DNA from: Duganella sp. CF517
Lineage (GTDB): Bacteria; Pseudomonadota; Gammaproteobacteria; Burkholderiales; Burkholderiaceae_D
Direction of reading: 5' to 3'
DNA length: 64,000 nucleotides
Assembly (NCBI RefSeq): GCF_900110275.1
Contig: NZ_FODC01000002.1
Location: 868,001-932,000 of the forward strand
Made by a program: the position numbers and the translations under genes. Positions 36,254-46,355 of this stretch are shown here, one piece after another. The notes under the pieces were generated by a model, which searched no databases, had not been told where the DNA came from, and saw only the letters and a program-made list of their open reading frames with translations. The stretch's first letter is position 1, and every line of letters starts with the position of its first letter.

Positions 36254-36254
36254 A

Positions 36255-37142
36255 TCAAAGATTGCGCTTACTGCTGAACTCGCGCCAGTCGTTGGTCAGC
36301 GGGTCGAGGAAGGAGATGCGGCGCGCGAGCAGCTTCAACGGCTGCGAGACGTCGTCCGCCTTGCACGGCAGCGCCACCGGATAGAACGCGTCGTTGATGA
36401 TCGGAATGCCGAGCGACGACAAATGCAGCCGCAGCTGGTGCTTGCGCCCCGTGTGCGGAAACAGCCGGTACAAGGTGCAGTCGGCGCGATGCTCGATGAC
36501 CTCGATGATGGTTTCGGAGTTGGGCTCGCCCGCCTCCTCCTTCATGATGAAGAACTTGTCGCCGTCGACCATCCGGCTGCGGTACGTGAACGGATACTCC
36601 ACGCCCTGTAATGTCGGCGCCAGCGCCTCGTATTCCTTCTCGACCACCCGCTTCTGGAACATCGATTGGTACGCGCCACGGCTTTCCGGCTTGCGCGAGA
36701 AGATCACCACGCCGGCGGTCTCGCGGTCGAGCCGGTGGATCGGCGTCAGCGCCGGCTCGCCCAGGGTTTTCTTCAGCCGCACCAGCAACGTCTGGTGCAG
36801 GAAGCGCCCGCCCGGCGTCATCGGCAGGAAGTGCGGCTTGTCGACCACCACCAGGTGCTCGTCCATGAAGAGGATCTCCTCGGTGAACGGGATCGGCGTC
36901 TCGGCCTCCAGCTCGCGGTAGTAAAAGATGCGCATGCCGCGCTTGAAGGGGCTGTGCGGCGCCAGCGGCCTGCCGTCGCCGTCGACGACCTCGCCGCGCG
37001 CCATGCGCTCGTACCAGGTCGATACCTCGACATCGGGAAAGCGCGCCGCCAGAAAGGTGATCAGGTCCGGCCACTGCCCTTCCGGCAGCCACAGATAGCT
37101 GGGCGCGACCCCGTCGCGCATCGGCAACGGTGGCCGCGACAT
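36255..37142 (-). CDS. RluA-family pseudouridine synthase
   Basis: A 295-residue cytoplasmic RNA-modifying enzyme. The catalytic Asp139 is in PIHRLDRETAGVVIFSRK, the RluA-family signature. LVVVDKPHFLPMTP (98-110) and PHTGRKHQLRLHLSSLGIPI are also typical, and a short N-terminal S4-like region (about 20-75) may be present. The target uridine (rRNA or tRNA) is not determinable. The start at 37142 overlaps the stop of the M48 protease gene (TGATG). Confidence 0.9.
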   Translation of the reverse strand: MSRPPLPMRDGVAPSYLWLPEGQWPDLITFLAARFPDVEVSTWYERMARGEVVDGDGRPLAPHSPFKRGMRIFYYRELEAETPIPFTEEILFMDEHLVVVDKPHFLPMTPGGRFLHQTLLVRLKKTLGEPALTPIHRLDRETAGVVIFSRKPESRGAYQSMFQKRVVEKEYEALAPTLQGVEYPFTYRSRMVDGDKFFIMKEEAGEPNSETIIEVIEHRADCTLYRLFPHTGRKHQLRLHLSSLGIPIINDAFYPVALPCKADDVSQPLKLLARRISFLDPLTNDWREFSSKRNL

Positions 37143-38023
37143 CAGGACTTCGGCAGCGCCAGCGAGTGGTACTTGGGCAGGTTGTTCGGGTCCAGCCCCT
37201 TGGCGCGGGCGTAGACCGGCAACACCAGCGGCATGTTCTTGTTCATGTTGGCGATGCGGTCCTTGCCGGTCGGGTGGGTCGACAGGAAGCTGATCGGCTG
37301 GCTCTTGTTGATCGCGCCCATCTTCTGCCACAGCGCCACGCCGGCGCGCGGGTCGAAGCCGGCGCGCGCCGCCAGGTCGATGCCGACCAGGTCGGCTTCG
37401 CTTTCATCGCCGCGCGAGAACGTCAGCGCCGCGCCCTGCGAGACCATGCCGGCGGCGGCGTCGCCCAGGCGCGGATCGACGCCGAAATAGGCCGAACCGA
37501 TGGCGCCGAGGATGCGCGAGCCGACCTGCGTGACGGTGTTCTTGCCGGCCTGCTCGCGCGCGTGTTCGCGCAGCGCGTGGGCGATCTCGTGGCCCATCAC
37601 CGCCGCCACTTCGTCGTCGGTCAGATTGAGCTTGGTCAGGATGCCGTTATAGAAGGCGATGCGTCCGCCCGGCATGCAGAAGGCGTTGACGGTGTCGGAC
37701 CTGAGCAGGTTGACTTCCCACTTCCATTGCGCCGCGTCCGGATTCCAGCGCGTGGTGAACGGAATCAGGCGCTTGGCGATGGCGCGCAGGCGGATCAGCT
37801 GCGGATTGTCATCGCTGGCGACGGCGTCCTTGTCGTGCGCCTGCTTCAACATCTGATCGTACTGAAGCTTCGATTGCTGATCGAACTGCGCGGAATCGCC
37901 GCCCAGCCCGCGCATGCGCGACAGCTTCTCGACCGGAATACCGTCGTTTTGGGCGTAAACGGGCAAGGCGCCCATCACGCACACCAGCGCCAGCACGGCG
38001 CTCTTCAATTTAAGCTTTTTCAT
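37142..38023 (-). CDS. M48-family periplasmic metalloprotease
   Basis: A 293-residue exported zinc protease. The signal peptide is about 1-24 (ALPVYAQ). The zinc motif HEIAH is at 145-149, the third ligand lies in RGDESEADLVG (about 205), and FLSTHPTGKDRI is the conserved C-terminal segment. It lacks the TPR repeats of BepA, so it resembles the single-domain LoiP/YcaL type involved in outer-membrane quality control. The ATG at 38023 is preferred over an in-frame GTG two codons upstream. It overlaps the end of ampG by about 14 bp and is coupled to the pseudouridine synthase downstream. Confidence 0.9.
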   Translation of the reverse strand: MKKLKLKSAVLALVCVMGALPVYAQNDGIPVEKLSRMRGLGGDSAQFDQQSKLQYDQMLKQAHDKDAVASDDNPQLIRLRAIAKRLIPFTTRWNPDAAQWKWEVNLLRSDTVNAFCMPGGRIAFYNGILTKLNLTDDEVAAVMGHEIAHALREHAREQAGKNTVTQVGSRILGAIGSAYFGVDPRLGDAAAGMVSQGAALTFSRGDESEADLVGIDLAARAGFDPRAGVALWQKMGAINKSQPISFLSTHPTGKDRIANMNKNMPLVLPVYARAKGLDPNNLPKYHSLALPKS

Positions 38024-39266
38024 TTGCACTATTCCAAGGAGCGATTTTCGGCAGCATCATCATCGCCGGGAAGGCGAGGATGAAACAGACGATAAAGAAC
38101 CAGAACCAACCCGTTTCGGCAACAATATAACCCACGGAGGAATTAATGAATGTGCGCGGGACCGCTGCCAGACTGGAAAACAACGCGTACTGGGTGGCAG
38201 TATAACGGGGATCGGTGGCCCTTGACATAAATGCCACCAATGCCGCCGATCCCAGCCCCAGGCTGGCGAACGCCTCGAACCCGAACACGGCGCTGAGCAG
38301 CACCGGGTCCGGTCCGACATTGGCCAGCCAGGCGAAACCGAGGATCGCGATCGCCTGCAGCACCCCGAACACCCACAGCGCGCGGTTGATGCCCAGTTTG
38401 ATCATCCAGATGCCGCCGACGGCGCCGCCGGCCAGGCTGGCCCACCAGCCGGTGGCGTTGGCCGCGAGGCCGATCTGTTTGGTGCTGAAGCCGATATCGA
38501 GGAAGAACTTGGTCGACAACGCGGTCGCCATGCTGTCGCCGATCTTGTACAGCAGGACGAACATAATGATGATGAGCGCCTGTTTCAAGCCGTCGCGCAG
38601 GATGAATTCGCGGAACGGCAGCACCACCGCCTCCTGCAGGTTCTTGGGCGGCGCGCCGTAGACGGCCGGCTCCTTCGCCAGCAGGGTGCAGATGAAGCCC
38701 GGCAGCATGAACGCGGCGACGATCCAGAACACCGCCTGCCACGACATCGTGTCGGCCAGCACCAGCCCCAGCGCGCTGGGGATCAGGCTGGCCGCCTTGT
38801 AGGCGTTGACGATGATGGCCGCGCCCAGGCCCTGCTCGTCCTCGGCCAGGATTTCGCGGCGGTAGGCGTCGACCACCACGTCCTGGCTGGCCGACAGGAA
38901 GGCGATGACGCCGACGAAGACGGCGATCAGGGTCAGCTCCAGCTTCGGGTCGAGCATGCCCAGCCCGCCGATGACCAGGAACAGGCCGATCTGCGTGACC
39001 GCCATCCAGCCGCGCCGCCGGCCCAGCGGGCCGATGGTGTAGCGGTCCATGAACGGCGCCCACAGGAACTTGAAGGTGTACGGGAACGTCACCAGCGCGA
39101 ACAGGCCGAGCGCCTTGACGTCCAGCCCGGACTTGGCCAGCCACGCCTGCATCAGGTAGATCAGCGTGTACAGCGGCAGCCCGGAGCTGAAGCCCAGGAA
39201 CAGAATCGAGATGGTGCGGCCGTTCAGATACGACAGCCAGTGCCGCTTCTGCTCCCGGGCGGCCAT
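38010..39266 (-). CDS. ampG: AmpG-like muropeptide permease (MFS)
   Basis: A 418-residue protein with about twelve membrane helices. Family segments include LGFSSGLPLYTLIYLMQAWL, FKFLWAPFMDRYTIGPLGRRRGW, SASQDVVVDAYRREIL and ATQYALFSSLAAVPRTF. AmpG imports anhydromuropeptides released by lytic transglycosylases into the cytoplasm for recycling, which ties it functionally to RlpA and the transglycosylase in this window. The start at 39266 overlaps the metW TGA (TGATG). Confidence 0.92.
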   Translation of the reverse strand: MAAREQKRHWLSYLNGRTISILFLGFSSGLPLYTLIYLMQAWLAKSGLDVKALGLFALVTFPYTFKFLWAPFMDRYTIGPLGRRRGWMAVTQIGLFLVIGGLGMLDPKLELTLIAVFVGVIAFLSASQDVVVDAYRREILAEDEQGLGAAIIVNAYKAASLIPSALGLVLADTMSWQAVFWIVAAFMLPGFICTLLAKEPAVYGAPPKNLQEAVVLPFREFILRDGLKQALIIIMFVLLYKIGDSMATALSTKFFLDIGFSTKQIGLAANATGWWASLAGGAVGGIWMIKLGINRALWVFGVLQAIAILGFAWLANVGPDPVLLSAVFGFEAFASLGLGSAALVAFMSRATDPRYTATQYALFSSLAAVPRTFINSSVGYIVAETGWFWFFIVCFILAFPAMMMLPKIAPWNSANEKA

Positions 39267-39901
39267 CAGTGCGCCGCTTTCGAGGCGACCGCCGTGGCTA
39301 CCTTTTTCCGCAGGCGGAACACCGCCAGGTCGCCGCGCAGGTTGGGCAGGAACGACACGCGCCGGCCCTCCGCCAGGGCCACGTATTCGATCACTTCCAG
39401 CCCGCACTCGACGGCCAGGTCGCGGAAATCGTTGATGGTGGCGCAGCGCAGGTTGGGCGTGTCGTACCACTCGTACGGCAGCGACTCGGACACCGGCATG
39501 CGGCCCTTGAGCAGCGACACGCGGTGCGGCCAGTAGGCGAAGTTGGGGAACGAGACGATCGCCTCCTTGCCGACGCGGACGATATCGCGCAGCAGCGCCT
39601 CGACGTGCTTCATCATCTGCAAGGACGACAGGCACAGCACCGTGTCGAAGGTGTTATCGCCGAACAGCGACAGCCCGTTCTCCATGTCCTGCTGGATCAC
39701 CTGCACGCCGCGCTTGGTGCTGTCCAATACCTTGTCGTCGGCGATCTCGATGCCGTAGCCGCTGCACTGCTTGTCGCTTTGCAGGTAGTCCATCATCACG
39801 CCGTCGCCGCAGCCGACGTCCAGCACGTGCGCGTTGTTGGGCACCCAGTGGGCGATGAAGGCCAGGTCCGGCCGGGCCGTGCTTAATTGGGTGAAGTTCA
39901 T
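39266..39901 (-). CDS. metW: MetW, methionine-biosynthesis methyltransferase-fold protein
   Basis: A 211-residue protein with a SAM-binding fold ([16 protein letters not shown] from residue 25). [30 protein letters not shown] and [17 protein letters not shown] are characteristic MetW text. MetW acts with MetX in methionine synthesis, where it is known to be required for full acyltransferase activity in several species. Its ATG overlaps the metX stop (coordinates 39898-39901), so the two are coupled; ampG follows with another overlap. Confidence 0.95.
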   Translation of the reverse strand: MNFTQLSTARPDLAFIAHWVPNNAHVLDVGCGDGVMMDYLQSDKQCSGYGIEIADDKVLDSTKRGVQVIQQDMENGLSLFGDNTFDTVLCLSSLQMMKHVEALLRDIVRVGKEAIVSFPNFAYWPHRVSLLKGRMPVSESLPYEWYDTPNLRCATINDFRDLAVECGLEVIEYVALAEGRRVSFLPNLRGDLAVFRLRKKVATAVASKAAH

Positions 39902-41085
39902 GCGCTGCCTTTCACTGGAGCGTTAATATCGTTCCATACCTGCTCGTAATACGCGCGCACCAGTTTCAGGTAGCGCGGGTCTTCCAGCAGGAAGGCGTCG
40001 TGGCCGTGCGGCGCGTCGATTTCGGCGTAGGTCACGCGCCGGCGGTTGCTCACCAGCGCCTGCACGATCTCCTGGCTGCGCTCGGGCGAGAAGCGCCAGT
40101 CGGTGGTGAACGAGGCCACGAAGAATTTGGCGCGGGTGCCGGCCAGCGTCTTGGCCAGGTCGCCGCCGTGGTGGCGCGCCGGGTCGAAGTAGTCCAGCGC
40201 CTTGGTGATCAACAGGTAGGTATTGGCGTCGAAGTACTCGCTGAACTTGTCGCCCTGGTAGCGCAGGTACGATTCGATCTCGAAGTCGACGCCGAAGCCG
40301 AATTTGTAATTGGCCGGATTGTCGCCCGGGACGCCGGCGATGTCGTCGACCGCCGCGCGCAGCCGGCGGCCGAATTTTTCGGCCATGTCGTCGTCGGACA
40401 GGTAGGTGATGTGGCCGACCATGCGCGCCACGCGCAGGCCGTTCTTCGGCACCACGCCGTATTCGTAGAAATCGCCGCCCCGGTAGTCCGGATCGGACAG
40501 GATGGCCTGGCGGGCGACGTCGTTGAAGGCGATGTTCTGCGCCGACAGCTTGGCCGTCGAGGCGATCACCACGCAGTGGCGCAGCCGCTCAGGGTACATG
40601 ATGGACCAGGCCAGCGCCTGCATACCGCCCAGCGAGCCGCCCATGACGGCGGCGAATTGCGCGATGCCCAGCGCGTCGGCCAGGCGCGCCTGCGCGGCCA
40701 CCCAGTCCTCCACGGTGACGACCGGGAAGGCGGCGCCGTAAGGCTTGCCGGTGGCGGGATTGTTGTGCATCGGGCCCGTCGAGCCGAAGCAGGAGCCGAG
40801 GTTGTTGATGCCGATGACGAAGAACTTGTCGGTGTCGAGCGATTTGCCGGGACCGACCATGTTGTCCCACCAGCCCAGGCTTTTCGGCACGCCTTCGTAT
40901 TCGCCGGCGACATGGTGCGAGGCGTTGAGCGCGTGGCACACCAGCACCGCGTTCGATTTGTCGGCGTTGAGGGTGCCGTAGGTTTCGTACATCAGCATGT
41001 AGTCTTGCAGCGCGGCGCCGCTTTGCAGCGGCAGCGGCTGCGCGAAATGCATGGTTTGCGGTTTGACGTATCCCAGGGATGACAT
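39898..41085 (-). CDS. metX: MetX, homoserine O-acyltransferase
   Basis: A 395-residue alpha/beta-hydrolase-fold acyltransferase activating homoserine for methionine synthesis. Nucleophile Ser151 lies in [16 protein letters not shown]; the acid and base are in the C-terminal part, the base in [12 protein letters not shown]. MetX proteins can be acetyl- or succinyltransferases, and the sequence alone does not let me decide. From memory the beta-proteobacterial MetX that pairs with MetW is often annotated as a succinyltransferase. The start at 41085 is the only ATG giving the family N-terminus. Confidence 0.94.
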   Translation of the reverse strand: MSSLGYVKPQTMHFAQPLPLQSGAALQDYMLMYETYGTLNADKSNAVLVCHALNASHHVAGEYEGVPKSLGWWDNMVGPGKSLDTDKFFVIGINNLGSCFGSTGPMHNNPATGKPYGAAFPVVTVEDWVAAQARLADALGIAQFAAVMGGSLGGMQALAWSIMYPERLRHCVVIASTAKLSAQNIAFNDVARQAILSDPDYRGGDFYEYGVVPKNGLRVARMVGHITYLSDDDMAEKFGRRLRAAVDDIAGVPGDNPANYKFGFGVDFEIESYLRYQGDKFSEYFDANTYLLITKALDYFDPARHHGGDLAKTLAGTRAKFFVASFTTDWRFSPERSQEIVQALVSNRRRVTYAEIDAPHGHDAFLLEDPRYLKLVRAYYEQVWNDINAPVKGSA

Positions 41086-41161
41086 ATTTTTATAAGGGTT
41101 TTGGGGCGGCCCCGCGGGCCATCTATCAAGGCGGAACCGCGAGGATGGGCTCCGCCACTTG

Positions 41162-42907
41162 CTACATCAGCTGCAATTGTTCGACCGCGTCTGCAATTGC
41201 ACCTGGTTCCATCGAGCGCATGATCTTGCGGGTTTGCGGAACGATCCGCGCAAGGTCGCTGTTCAGGATTTCCTGCTTGACCGACAGCAGCTGCGCCGGG
41301 TGCATCGAGAATTCGCGCAGTCCCATGCCCAGCAGCAGGCGTGTCAGCTTGACGTCGCCCGCCATTTCGCCGCATACGGCGACGTCGATCCCGGCTTTAT
41401 GCCCGGCCGCAATCGTCATCGAGATCAATTGCAGCACGGCCGGATGCAGCGGATTGTAAAGGTGCGCGACCTCATAATCAACCCGGTCGATCGCCAGGGT
41501 GTACTGAATCAGGTCGTTGGTGCCGATCGACAGGAAGTTCATGCGCTTGACGAACATCGGCAGCGACAGCGCCGCCGCCGGGATTTCGATCATCGCGCCC
41601 ACCGGCACGGTGTCGTCGAATTTGATCCTGGCCTCGCGCAGTTCGGCCTTGGCCTGGGCGATCATCGCCAGCGACTGGTCGATCTCGAACGCGTGCGCCA
41701 GCATCGGGATCAGGATTTTCACCTTGCCGAACGCCGACGCGCGCAGGATGGCGCGCAGCTGGGTCAGGAAAATCTGCGGCTCGGCCAGGCAATAGCGGAT
41801 CGCCCGCAGGCCCAGCGCCGGATTGAGCGCCGTGTGCTCGGTCTGGTCGAGCGGCTTGTCGGCGCCGATGTCGAGCGTGCGGATCGTCACCGGCCGCCCC
41901 TTCATCGCCACCACCGCGCGCTTGTACTGCTCGAACTGTTCGTCCTCGGACGGGATCTTGCTGTTGCGGCCCATGAACAGGAACTCGGAGCGGAACAGGC
42001 CCACGCCGTTGGCGCCCGCCTCCATCGCCGCCGGGCAGTCGTCCGGCAGCTCGATGTTGGCCAGCAAGGTGATCTCGGTGCCGTCCCTGGTGATGGCCGG
42101 CGTCTTCTTGAGCTTATTGAGCTTTTTGCGGGCGCGCAGCGCGGCGCCCTGGCGTTCGCGGTACTGCTCCAGCACCAGCGCGCTGGGGTTGGCGATGACC
42201 ACGCCGGCGTCGCCGTCGATGATCAGCCAGTCGTCCTGCTCGATCAGGGTGGAGGCGCCGGACATGCCGACGGCGGCAGGGATGTCCAGGCTGCGCGCGA
42301 CGATGGCCGTGTGCGAGTTCTGGCCGCCGACGTCGGTGACGAAGCCGATGAACGAACGGTCGCGGAACTGCAGCATGTCGGCCGGCGAGATGTCGTGGGC
42401 GACGATAATCATCTGCGCCTGGAATTCGTCGCCGCTGTTGGTGGTCGGCGGCAGGATCTGCGCGGTGCCCATCAGGACCTTGAGCACGCGCTCGGCCACC
42501 TGCTGGATGTCGGCCTTGCGCTCGCGCAGGTACGGGTCCTCGATCTCGTCGAACTGCGCCGACAGCTCGTCGATCTGCGTCAGCAGCGCCCATTCGGCGT
42601 TGTAGTGGCGCGCGCGGATGATGTCGAGCGGCGCCTCCGAGATCATCGGGTCCGACAGGATCAGCGCGTGGACGTCGATGAAGGCGCCCAACTCGGTCGG
42701 CGCGTCCTTGGGCAGCTCGTTCCACAGCGTTTGCAGTTCCTTGTGCACCTGGGCCAGCGCCTGTTGAAGCCGCAGCACTTCCGCTTCCAGATGCTCCTCG
42801 GCCACCAGGTAATGCTTGACGTCGAGCGCCGCCGGCGCCAGCTTGTGCGCGCGGCCGATGGCGATGCCGCGGGAGACGGGAATGCCGTGCAGGGTGAAGG
42901 AAGCCAT
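41162..42907 (-). CDS. ptsI: PTS enzyme I (phosphoenolpyruvate-protein phosphotransferase)
   Basis: A 581-residue cytoplasmic enzyme that takes phosphate from phosphoenolpyruvate and passes it to HPr. The active His199 is in [34 protein letters not shown] and the C-terminal [13 protein letters not shown] segment ([10 protein letters not shown]) are family signatures. The start at 42907 gives the normal N-terminus [19 protein letters not shown]. It follows ptsH after 44 bp and EIIA(Man), with no sugar-specific EIIB/EIIC in sight. Confidence 0.96.
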   Translation of the reverse strand: MASFTLHGIPVSRGIAIGRAHKLAPAALDVKHYLVAEEHLEAEVLRLQQALAQVHKELQTLWNELPKDAPTELGAFIDVHALILSDPMISEAPLDIIRARHYNAEWALLTQIDELSAQFDEIEDPYLRERKADIQQVAERVLKVLMGTAQILPPTTNSGDEFQAQMIIVAHDISPADMLQFRDRSFIGFVTDVGGQNSHTAIVARSLDIPAAVGMSGASTLIEQDDWLIIDGDAGVVIANPSALVLEQYRERQGAALRARKKLNKLKKTPAITRDGTEITLLANIELPDDCPAAMEAGANGVGLFRSEFLFMGRNSKIPSEDEQFEQYKRAVVAMKGRPVTIRTLDIGADKPLDQTEHTALNPALGLRAIRYCLAEPQIFLTQLRAILRASAFGKVKILIPMLAHAFEIDQSLAMIAQAKAELREARIKFDDTVPVGAMIEIPAAALSLPMFVKRMNFLSIGTNDLIQYTLAIDRVDYEVAHLYNPLHPAVLQLISMTIAAGHKAGIDVAVCGEMAGDVKLTRLLLGMGLREFSMHPAQLLSVKQEILNSDLARIVPQTRKIMRSMEPGAIADAVEQLQLM

Positions 42908-42951
42908 GGGTGGACCAGTGAAAATGCGGGAACGGCTACGATCCGAGGGCA

Positions 42952-43221
42952 TTACTCGCCTTCGCCGAACTTGTCGTTGACCAGTGCGGACAAGGCGGCG
43001 ATGCATTCGCTTTCATCGGGGCCGTCGGCCTCCAGCGTGACCTTGGCGCCCTTGCCGGCGGCCAGCATCATCACGCCCATGATCGACTTGGCGTTGATGC
43101 GGCGCGCGTTGCGGGTGAGCCATACGTCGCTTTGAAACTTTGCTGCCAGCTGGGTGAATTTGGCGGAAGCCCGGGCATGCAATCCAAGCTTGTTGATAAT
43201 CTCAAGTTCTTGTTGAATCAT
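42952..43221 (-). CDS. ptsH: HPr phosphocarrier protein
   Basis: An 89-residue carrier between enzyme I and EIIA. His15 (KLGLHARASAKF) is the phosphorylation site. Ser46 (NAKSIMGVMML) is also present, the residue targeted by HPr kinase/phosphatase in bacteria that have HprK; no hprK is in the window. Located between the EIIA(Man) gene (91-bp gap) and ptsI. Confidence 0.96.
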   Translation of the reverse strand: MIQQELEIINKLGLHARASAKFTQLAAKFQSDVWLTRNARRINAKSIMGVMMLAAGKGAKVTLEADGPDESECIAALSALVNDKFGEGE

Positions 43222-43312
43222 TTTTCTTTTGTCTCAATGAGAAATCGGCGCGGCATGCGCTATACAAAACACGCCGCGCAAATAAGCCGCACAAAAAATT
43301 CCCGCGCCGTCG

Positions 43313-43714
43313 TTACACGACGCGAATCCGGTTGTCGACGCGCACCGCCCCGCTTTGCGCGCCGGCCAGGGCCATCTCGACGACCACGTCGAGCGAGTCG
43401 CGCCGGTAGGTGATGGCCCGCAGCAGCATCGGCAAACTGATGCCGGCGATGACCTCCACCCGGCCCGCGTCCGCCAAACGGTCGCAACAATTGGCGGGGG
43501 TACCGCCCTTCACATCGGTCATGATCAACACGCCGTCGCCGTCGTCGAGGCGCTTGATCGCCTCCGCCGCCAGCGACTGCACTTCACCGAGATCCTGGTC
43601 GGCGATCACATCGATCGCCTCGAGCCGCTCGGTCGGACCACGGAACACATGCGCGCAGGCGGCGATGAAAGCCTGTCCCAGCGGAGCGTGCGTCATAAGC
43701 AGTATGCCAACCAT
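43313..43714 (-). CDS. PTS EIIA component, mannose/sorbose (EIIA-Man) family
   Basis: A 133-residue single-domain EIIA. The phosphorylation site is His9 in GILLMTHAPLG, and MTDVKGGTPANCCDRL and AGISLPMLLRAI are family motifs. In beta-proteobacteria this EIIA-HPr-EI set lacks a transporter and is thought to serve regulation. The start at 43714 is chosen because the family N-terminus MVGILLMTH begins there. Confidence 0.93.
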   Translation of the reverse strand: MVGILLMTHAPLGQAFIAACAHVFRGPTERLEAIDVIADQDLGEVQSLAAEAIKRLDDGDGVLIMTDVKGGTPANCCDRLADAGRVEVIAGISLPMLLRAITYRRDSLDVVVEMALAGAQSGAVRVDNRIRVV

Positions 43715-43780
43715 ATTCTTAAACCGCCAGTGAGCGCGGAGGTTTTTGAGGCCGTCCGGCAAATTTATTTTGAGTAGCCA

Positions 43781-44755
43781 TCATCGGGCCGGGATCGCCG
43801 CCGTGGTCGCCGCCGATTTCACCGCCGCCTCCACCGCATCGATGAACATCGCCGCCACCGGGAAACCGGCCTGCTGGGTGATTTCCTGGAAACAGGTCGG
43901 ACTGGTAACGTTCACTTCCGTCAGGCAATCGCCGATCACGTCCAATCCTACCAGCAACAAGCCGCGCGCGGCCAGTACCGGACCCAGCGTATTGGCGATT
44001 TCGAAGTCGCGCTCGGTCAAAGGTTGAGCCACCCCAAGGCCGCCGGCCGCCAGGTTGCCCCGCACCTCGCCGTTTTGCGGGATGCGCGCCAGCGAAAACG
44101 GCACCGGCTTGCCGCCGATGACGAGGATGCGCTTGTCGCCCTTGGCGATGTCCGGAATGAAGCGCTGGGCCATGATGGTGCGCTTGCCGTTGTCGGTCAG
44201 CGTCTCGATGATGGCGCCCAGGTTCATGGCGTCCGGCTTGACGCGGAAGATGCCGGTGCCGCCCATGCCGTCGAGCGGCTTGAGGATGACGTCGCCATGT
44301 TCGGCCTGGAAGGCGCGGATGCGCGCCTCGTCGGCCGTCACCAGGGTCGGCGAGGTGAACTCGCTGAACTGGGCGATGGCCAGCTTTTCGTTGTGGTCGC
44401 GGATGGTCGACGGCTTGTTGAAGACATTGGCGCCCTGCTTCTCGGCCAGCTCCAGCATGTAGGTGCCGTAGATGTACTCCATGTCGAACGGCGGGTCCTT
44501 GCGCTGGATGATGGCGTCGAACTCGCCGAGGTTGGTTTCCACGGCCGGCGCCGCGCGATACCAGTCCTTGAGGTCGTCCAGGATGGTGATTTCAGCAACC
44601 TTGGCGTAGGCCACGCCGCCGTCGACGGCCATGTCTTTTTGCTCGAAGGCGTAGACGGTATGGCCGCGCTTGGCGGCTTCCACCATCATGGCATAGGTCG
44701 AATCCTTGTAAGTCTTGAAACTGGCCAAGGGATCGGCGAGGAAAGCTATTTTCAT
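43781..44755 (-). CDS. gshB: Glutathione synthetase
   Basis: A 324-residue ATP-grasp ligase joining gamma-glutamylcysteine to glycine. The N-terminus MKIAFLADPLASFKTYKDST, RKDPPFDMEYIYGTYMLE, LKPLDGMGGTGIFRV and GLDVIGDCLTEVNVTSPTCF are classic GshB segments with the ATP and Mg binding residues. A short Ala-rich C-terminal extension is present. It follows gshA after about 110 bp and precedes the PTS genes after 66 bp. Confidence 0.96.
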   Translation of the reverse strand: MKIAFLADPLASFKTYKDSTYAMMVEAAKRGHTVYAFEQKDMAVDGGVAYAKVAEITILDDLKDWYRAAPAVETNLGEFDAIIQRKDPPFDMEYIYGTYMLELAEKQGANVFNKPSTIRDHNEKLAIAQFSEFTSPTLVTADEARIRAFQAEHGDVILKPLDGMGGTGIFRVKPDAMNLGAIIETLTDNGKRTIMAQRFIPDIAKGDKRILVIGGKPVPFSLARIPQNGEVRGNLAAGGLGVAQPLTERDFEIANTLGPVLAARGLLLVGLDVIGDCLTEVNVTSPTCFQEITQQAGFPVAAMFIDAVEAAVKSAATTAAIPAR

Positions 44756-44864
44756 GGGCGCATCCAGTCTGGGTAATGCCTGATTTTAGCCGAGATTCGC
44801 CACCCGCACCGGGGAGCGGACGAGCTCGCTAGCCGGCGGCCCTTGCCAAGCCGACAATATCGAC

Positions 44865-46166
44865 TTAATACACTTCCGGATTCGGATCGGTGCGTTCCAT
44901 TTCCAGCGACGCCGCCAGCAGCGCCAGCCGCGCCACCACGCCATAGACGTAGAAGCGGTTCGGCGCCGCCGTACCCGGTTTCGCCTTCAAATCGGGCACC
45001 GCGTGCTGCTGCGCGAACGCCAGCGGCACGTACTGCGAACCGGGCGCGTTGAGGTTCTGGTCGACGCCCTTTTCCGCGTGCACGCGGTAGAAGCCGCCGA
45101 CCACATAGCGGTCGATCATGTACACCACCGGCTCGGCGACGTCGTCCTTGATGCTCTCGAAGGTCGGCACGCCCTCCTGGATGATGAAGTCGGTCACTTC
45201 CTTGCCATCCTTGATGACGATCATCTTGTCACGCTGGGCCTGGCTCAAGTCCTTGATTTCACTGGAATCCTTGATCGTCAGGATGCTGGTGCCGTAGGTC
45301 CCGGCGTCCGGCTTGACGATCACGAACGGCTTGTGCTCCTTCATGCCGTATTCCTTGTACTTCTTCTTGATCTTGGCCAGCAGCGCGTCGACGTTGGCGG
45401 CGAGGCAATCATAACCGTCGCCGGTGCGGAAGTTGACCGCGTCGCACTTGGCGTGGAACGGGTTGAGCATCCACGGATCGACGCCGATCAGCTTGCCGAA
45501 CTTCTTGACCACCTCGTCGTAGGCGTTCAGGTGGTTGCTCTTGCGGCGCACGGCCCAGCCGGCGTGCAGCGGCGGCAGCAGGCTCTGCTCGTGGATGTTC
45601 TGCAAAATCTCCGGAATGCCGGCCGACAGGTCGTTGTTGAGCAAAATCGTGCACGGATCGAAGTCCTTGAGGCCGACGCGGCGGCCGTTGGCCGAGCGCA
45701 CCAGCGGCTCGACCACCAGCATGTTGCCGTCCGGCAGCGCGATCGGGGTCGGCTGCGTCACCTCCGGCGACAGCGAACCGAGGCGCACGTGCAGGCCGGT
45801 CTGGCGGAAGATCTGCATCAGCCGCGCGACGTTTTGCCAATAAGTCGGATGGCGCTGGTGGATTTCCGGGATCAGCAGCAGGTTGCGCGCGTCGGGACAA
45901 TATTTGTCGATCGCGGCCATCGCGGCCTGCACCGACAGCGGCAGCATTTCCGTGGCCAGGTGGTTGAAGCCGCCCGGGAACAGGTTGGTATCGACCGGCG
46001 CCAGCTTGTAGCCGGCGTTGCGCATATCGACCGAGCAATAGAATGGCGGCGTATGCTCCTGCCATTCCAGACGGAACCAGCGCTCAATGGCCGGCGTGGC
46101 GGCCAGGATTTTTTCTTCGAGATCGAGCAGCGGACCGGTCAAAGCCGTGACGAGATGGGGAACCAT
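44865..46166 (-). CDS. gshA: Glutamate--cysteine ligase (beta-proteobacterial GshA type)
   Basis: A 433-residue enzyme making gamma-glutamylcysteine, first step of glutathione synthesis. FYCSVDMRNAGYKLAPVDTN, NLFPGGFNHLA, KPFVIVKPDAGTYGTSI and VYMIDRYVVGGFYRVH fit the ATP-grasp-like GshA clade of beta-proteobacteria and some others, which is unlike E. coli GshA in sequence. The start at 46166 is chosen for the normal N-terminus and the GGAAGTAAT ribosome region upstream. gshB is directly downstream. Confidence 0.93.
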   Translation of the reverse strand: MVPHLVTALTGPLLDLEEKILAATPAIERWFRLEWQEHTPPFYCSVDMRNAGYKLAPVDTNLFPGGFNHLATEMLPLSVQAAMAAIDKYCPDARNLLLIPEIHQRHPTYWQNVARLMQIFRQTGLHVRLGSLSPEVTQPTPIALPDGNMLVVEPLVRSANGRRVGLKDFDPCTILLNNDLSAGIPEILQNIHEQSLLPPLHAGWAVRRKSNHLNAYDEVVKKFGKLIGVDPWMLNPFHAKCDAVNFRTGDGYDCLAANVDALLAKIKKKYKEYGMKEHKPFVIVKPDAGTYGTSILTIKDSSEIKDLSQAQRDKMIVIKDGKEVTDFIIQEGVPTFESIKDDVAEPVVYMIDRYVVGGFYRVHAEKGVDQNLNAPGSQYVPLAFAQQHAVPDLKAKPGTAAPNRFYVYGVVARLALLAASLEMERTDPNPEVY

Positions 46167-46288
46167 GATTACTTCCTTAAATGTGCGGGAGGACGGCCCT
46201 CCAGGCAACAGAACCTCAAATATTACCTTGCAGATAGCCCAAATCAGGGCGAAAACCCTATTTTAAAGGTGGAAATGCCGCACAAACG

Positions 46289-46316
46289 AAAAAAGCGCCT
46301 CATTCGAGGCGCTTTT
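46289..46316 (-). terminator. Rho-independent terminator of the porin-glnK-amtB operon
   Basis: A perfect 10-bp stem AAAAGCGCCT/AGGCGCTTTT with a 6-base loop. Read on the minus strand it ends in six T (from 46294 down to 46289). It lies 40 bp beyond the amtB stop and before the gshA start region, so it separates the two transcripts. Confidence 0.88.
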
Positions 46317-46355
46317 GTGGGCACCCGCCGAAGCGGGTTGGTACAACGACAATAA

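Noticed and set aside
41086..41161. GC-rich dyad in the gap between ptsI and metX considered as a terminator
   Set aside because: The stem is short and imperfect and has no T-run in the direction of transcription.
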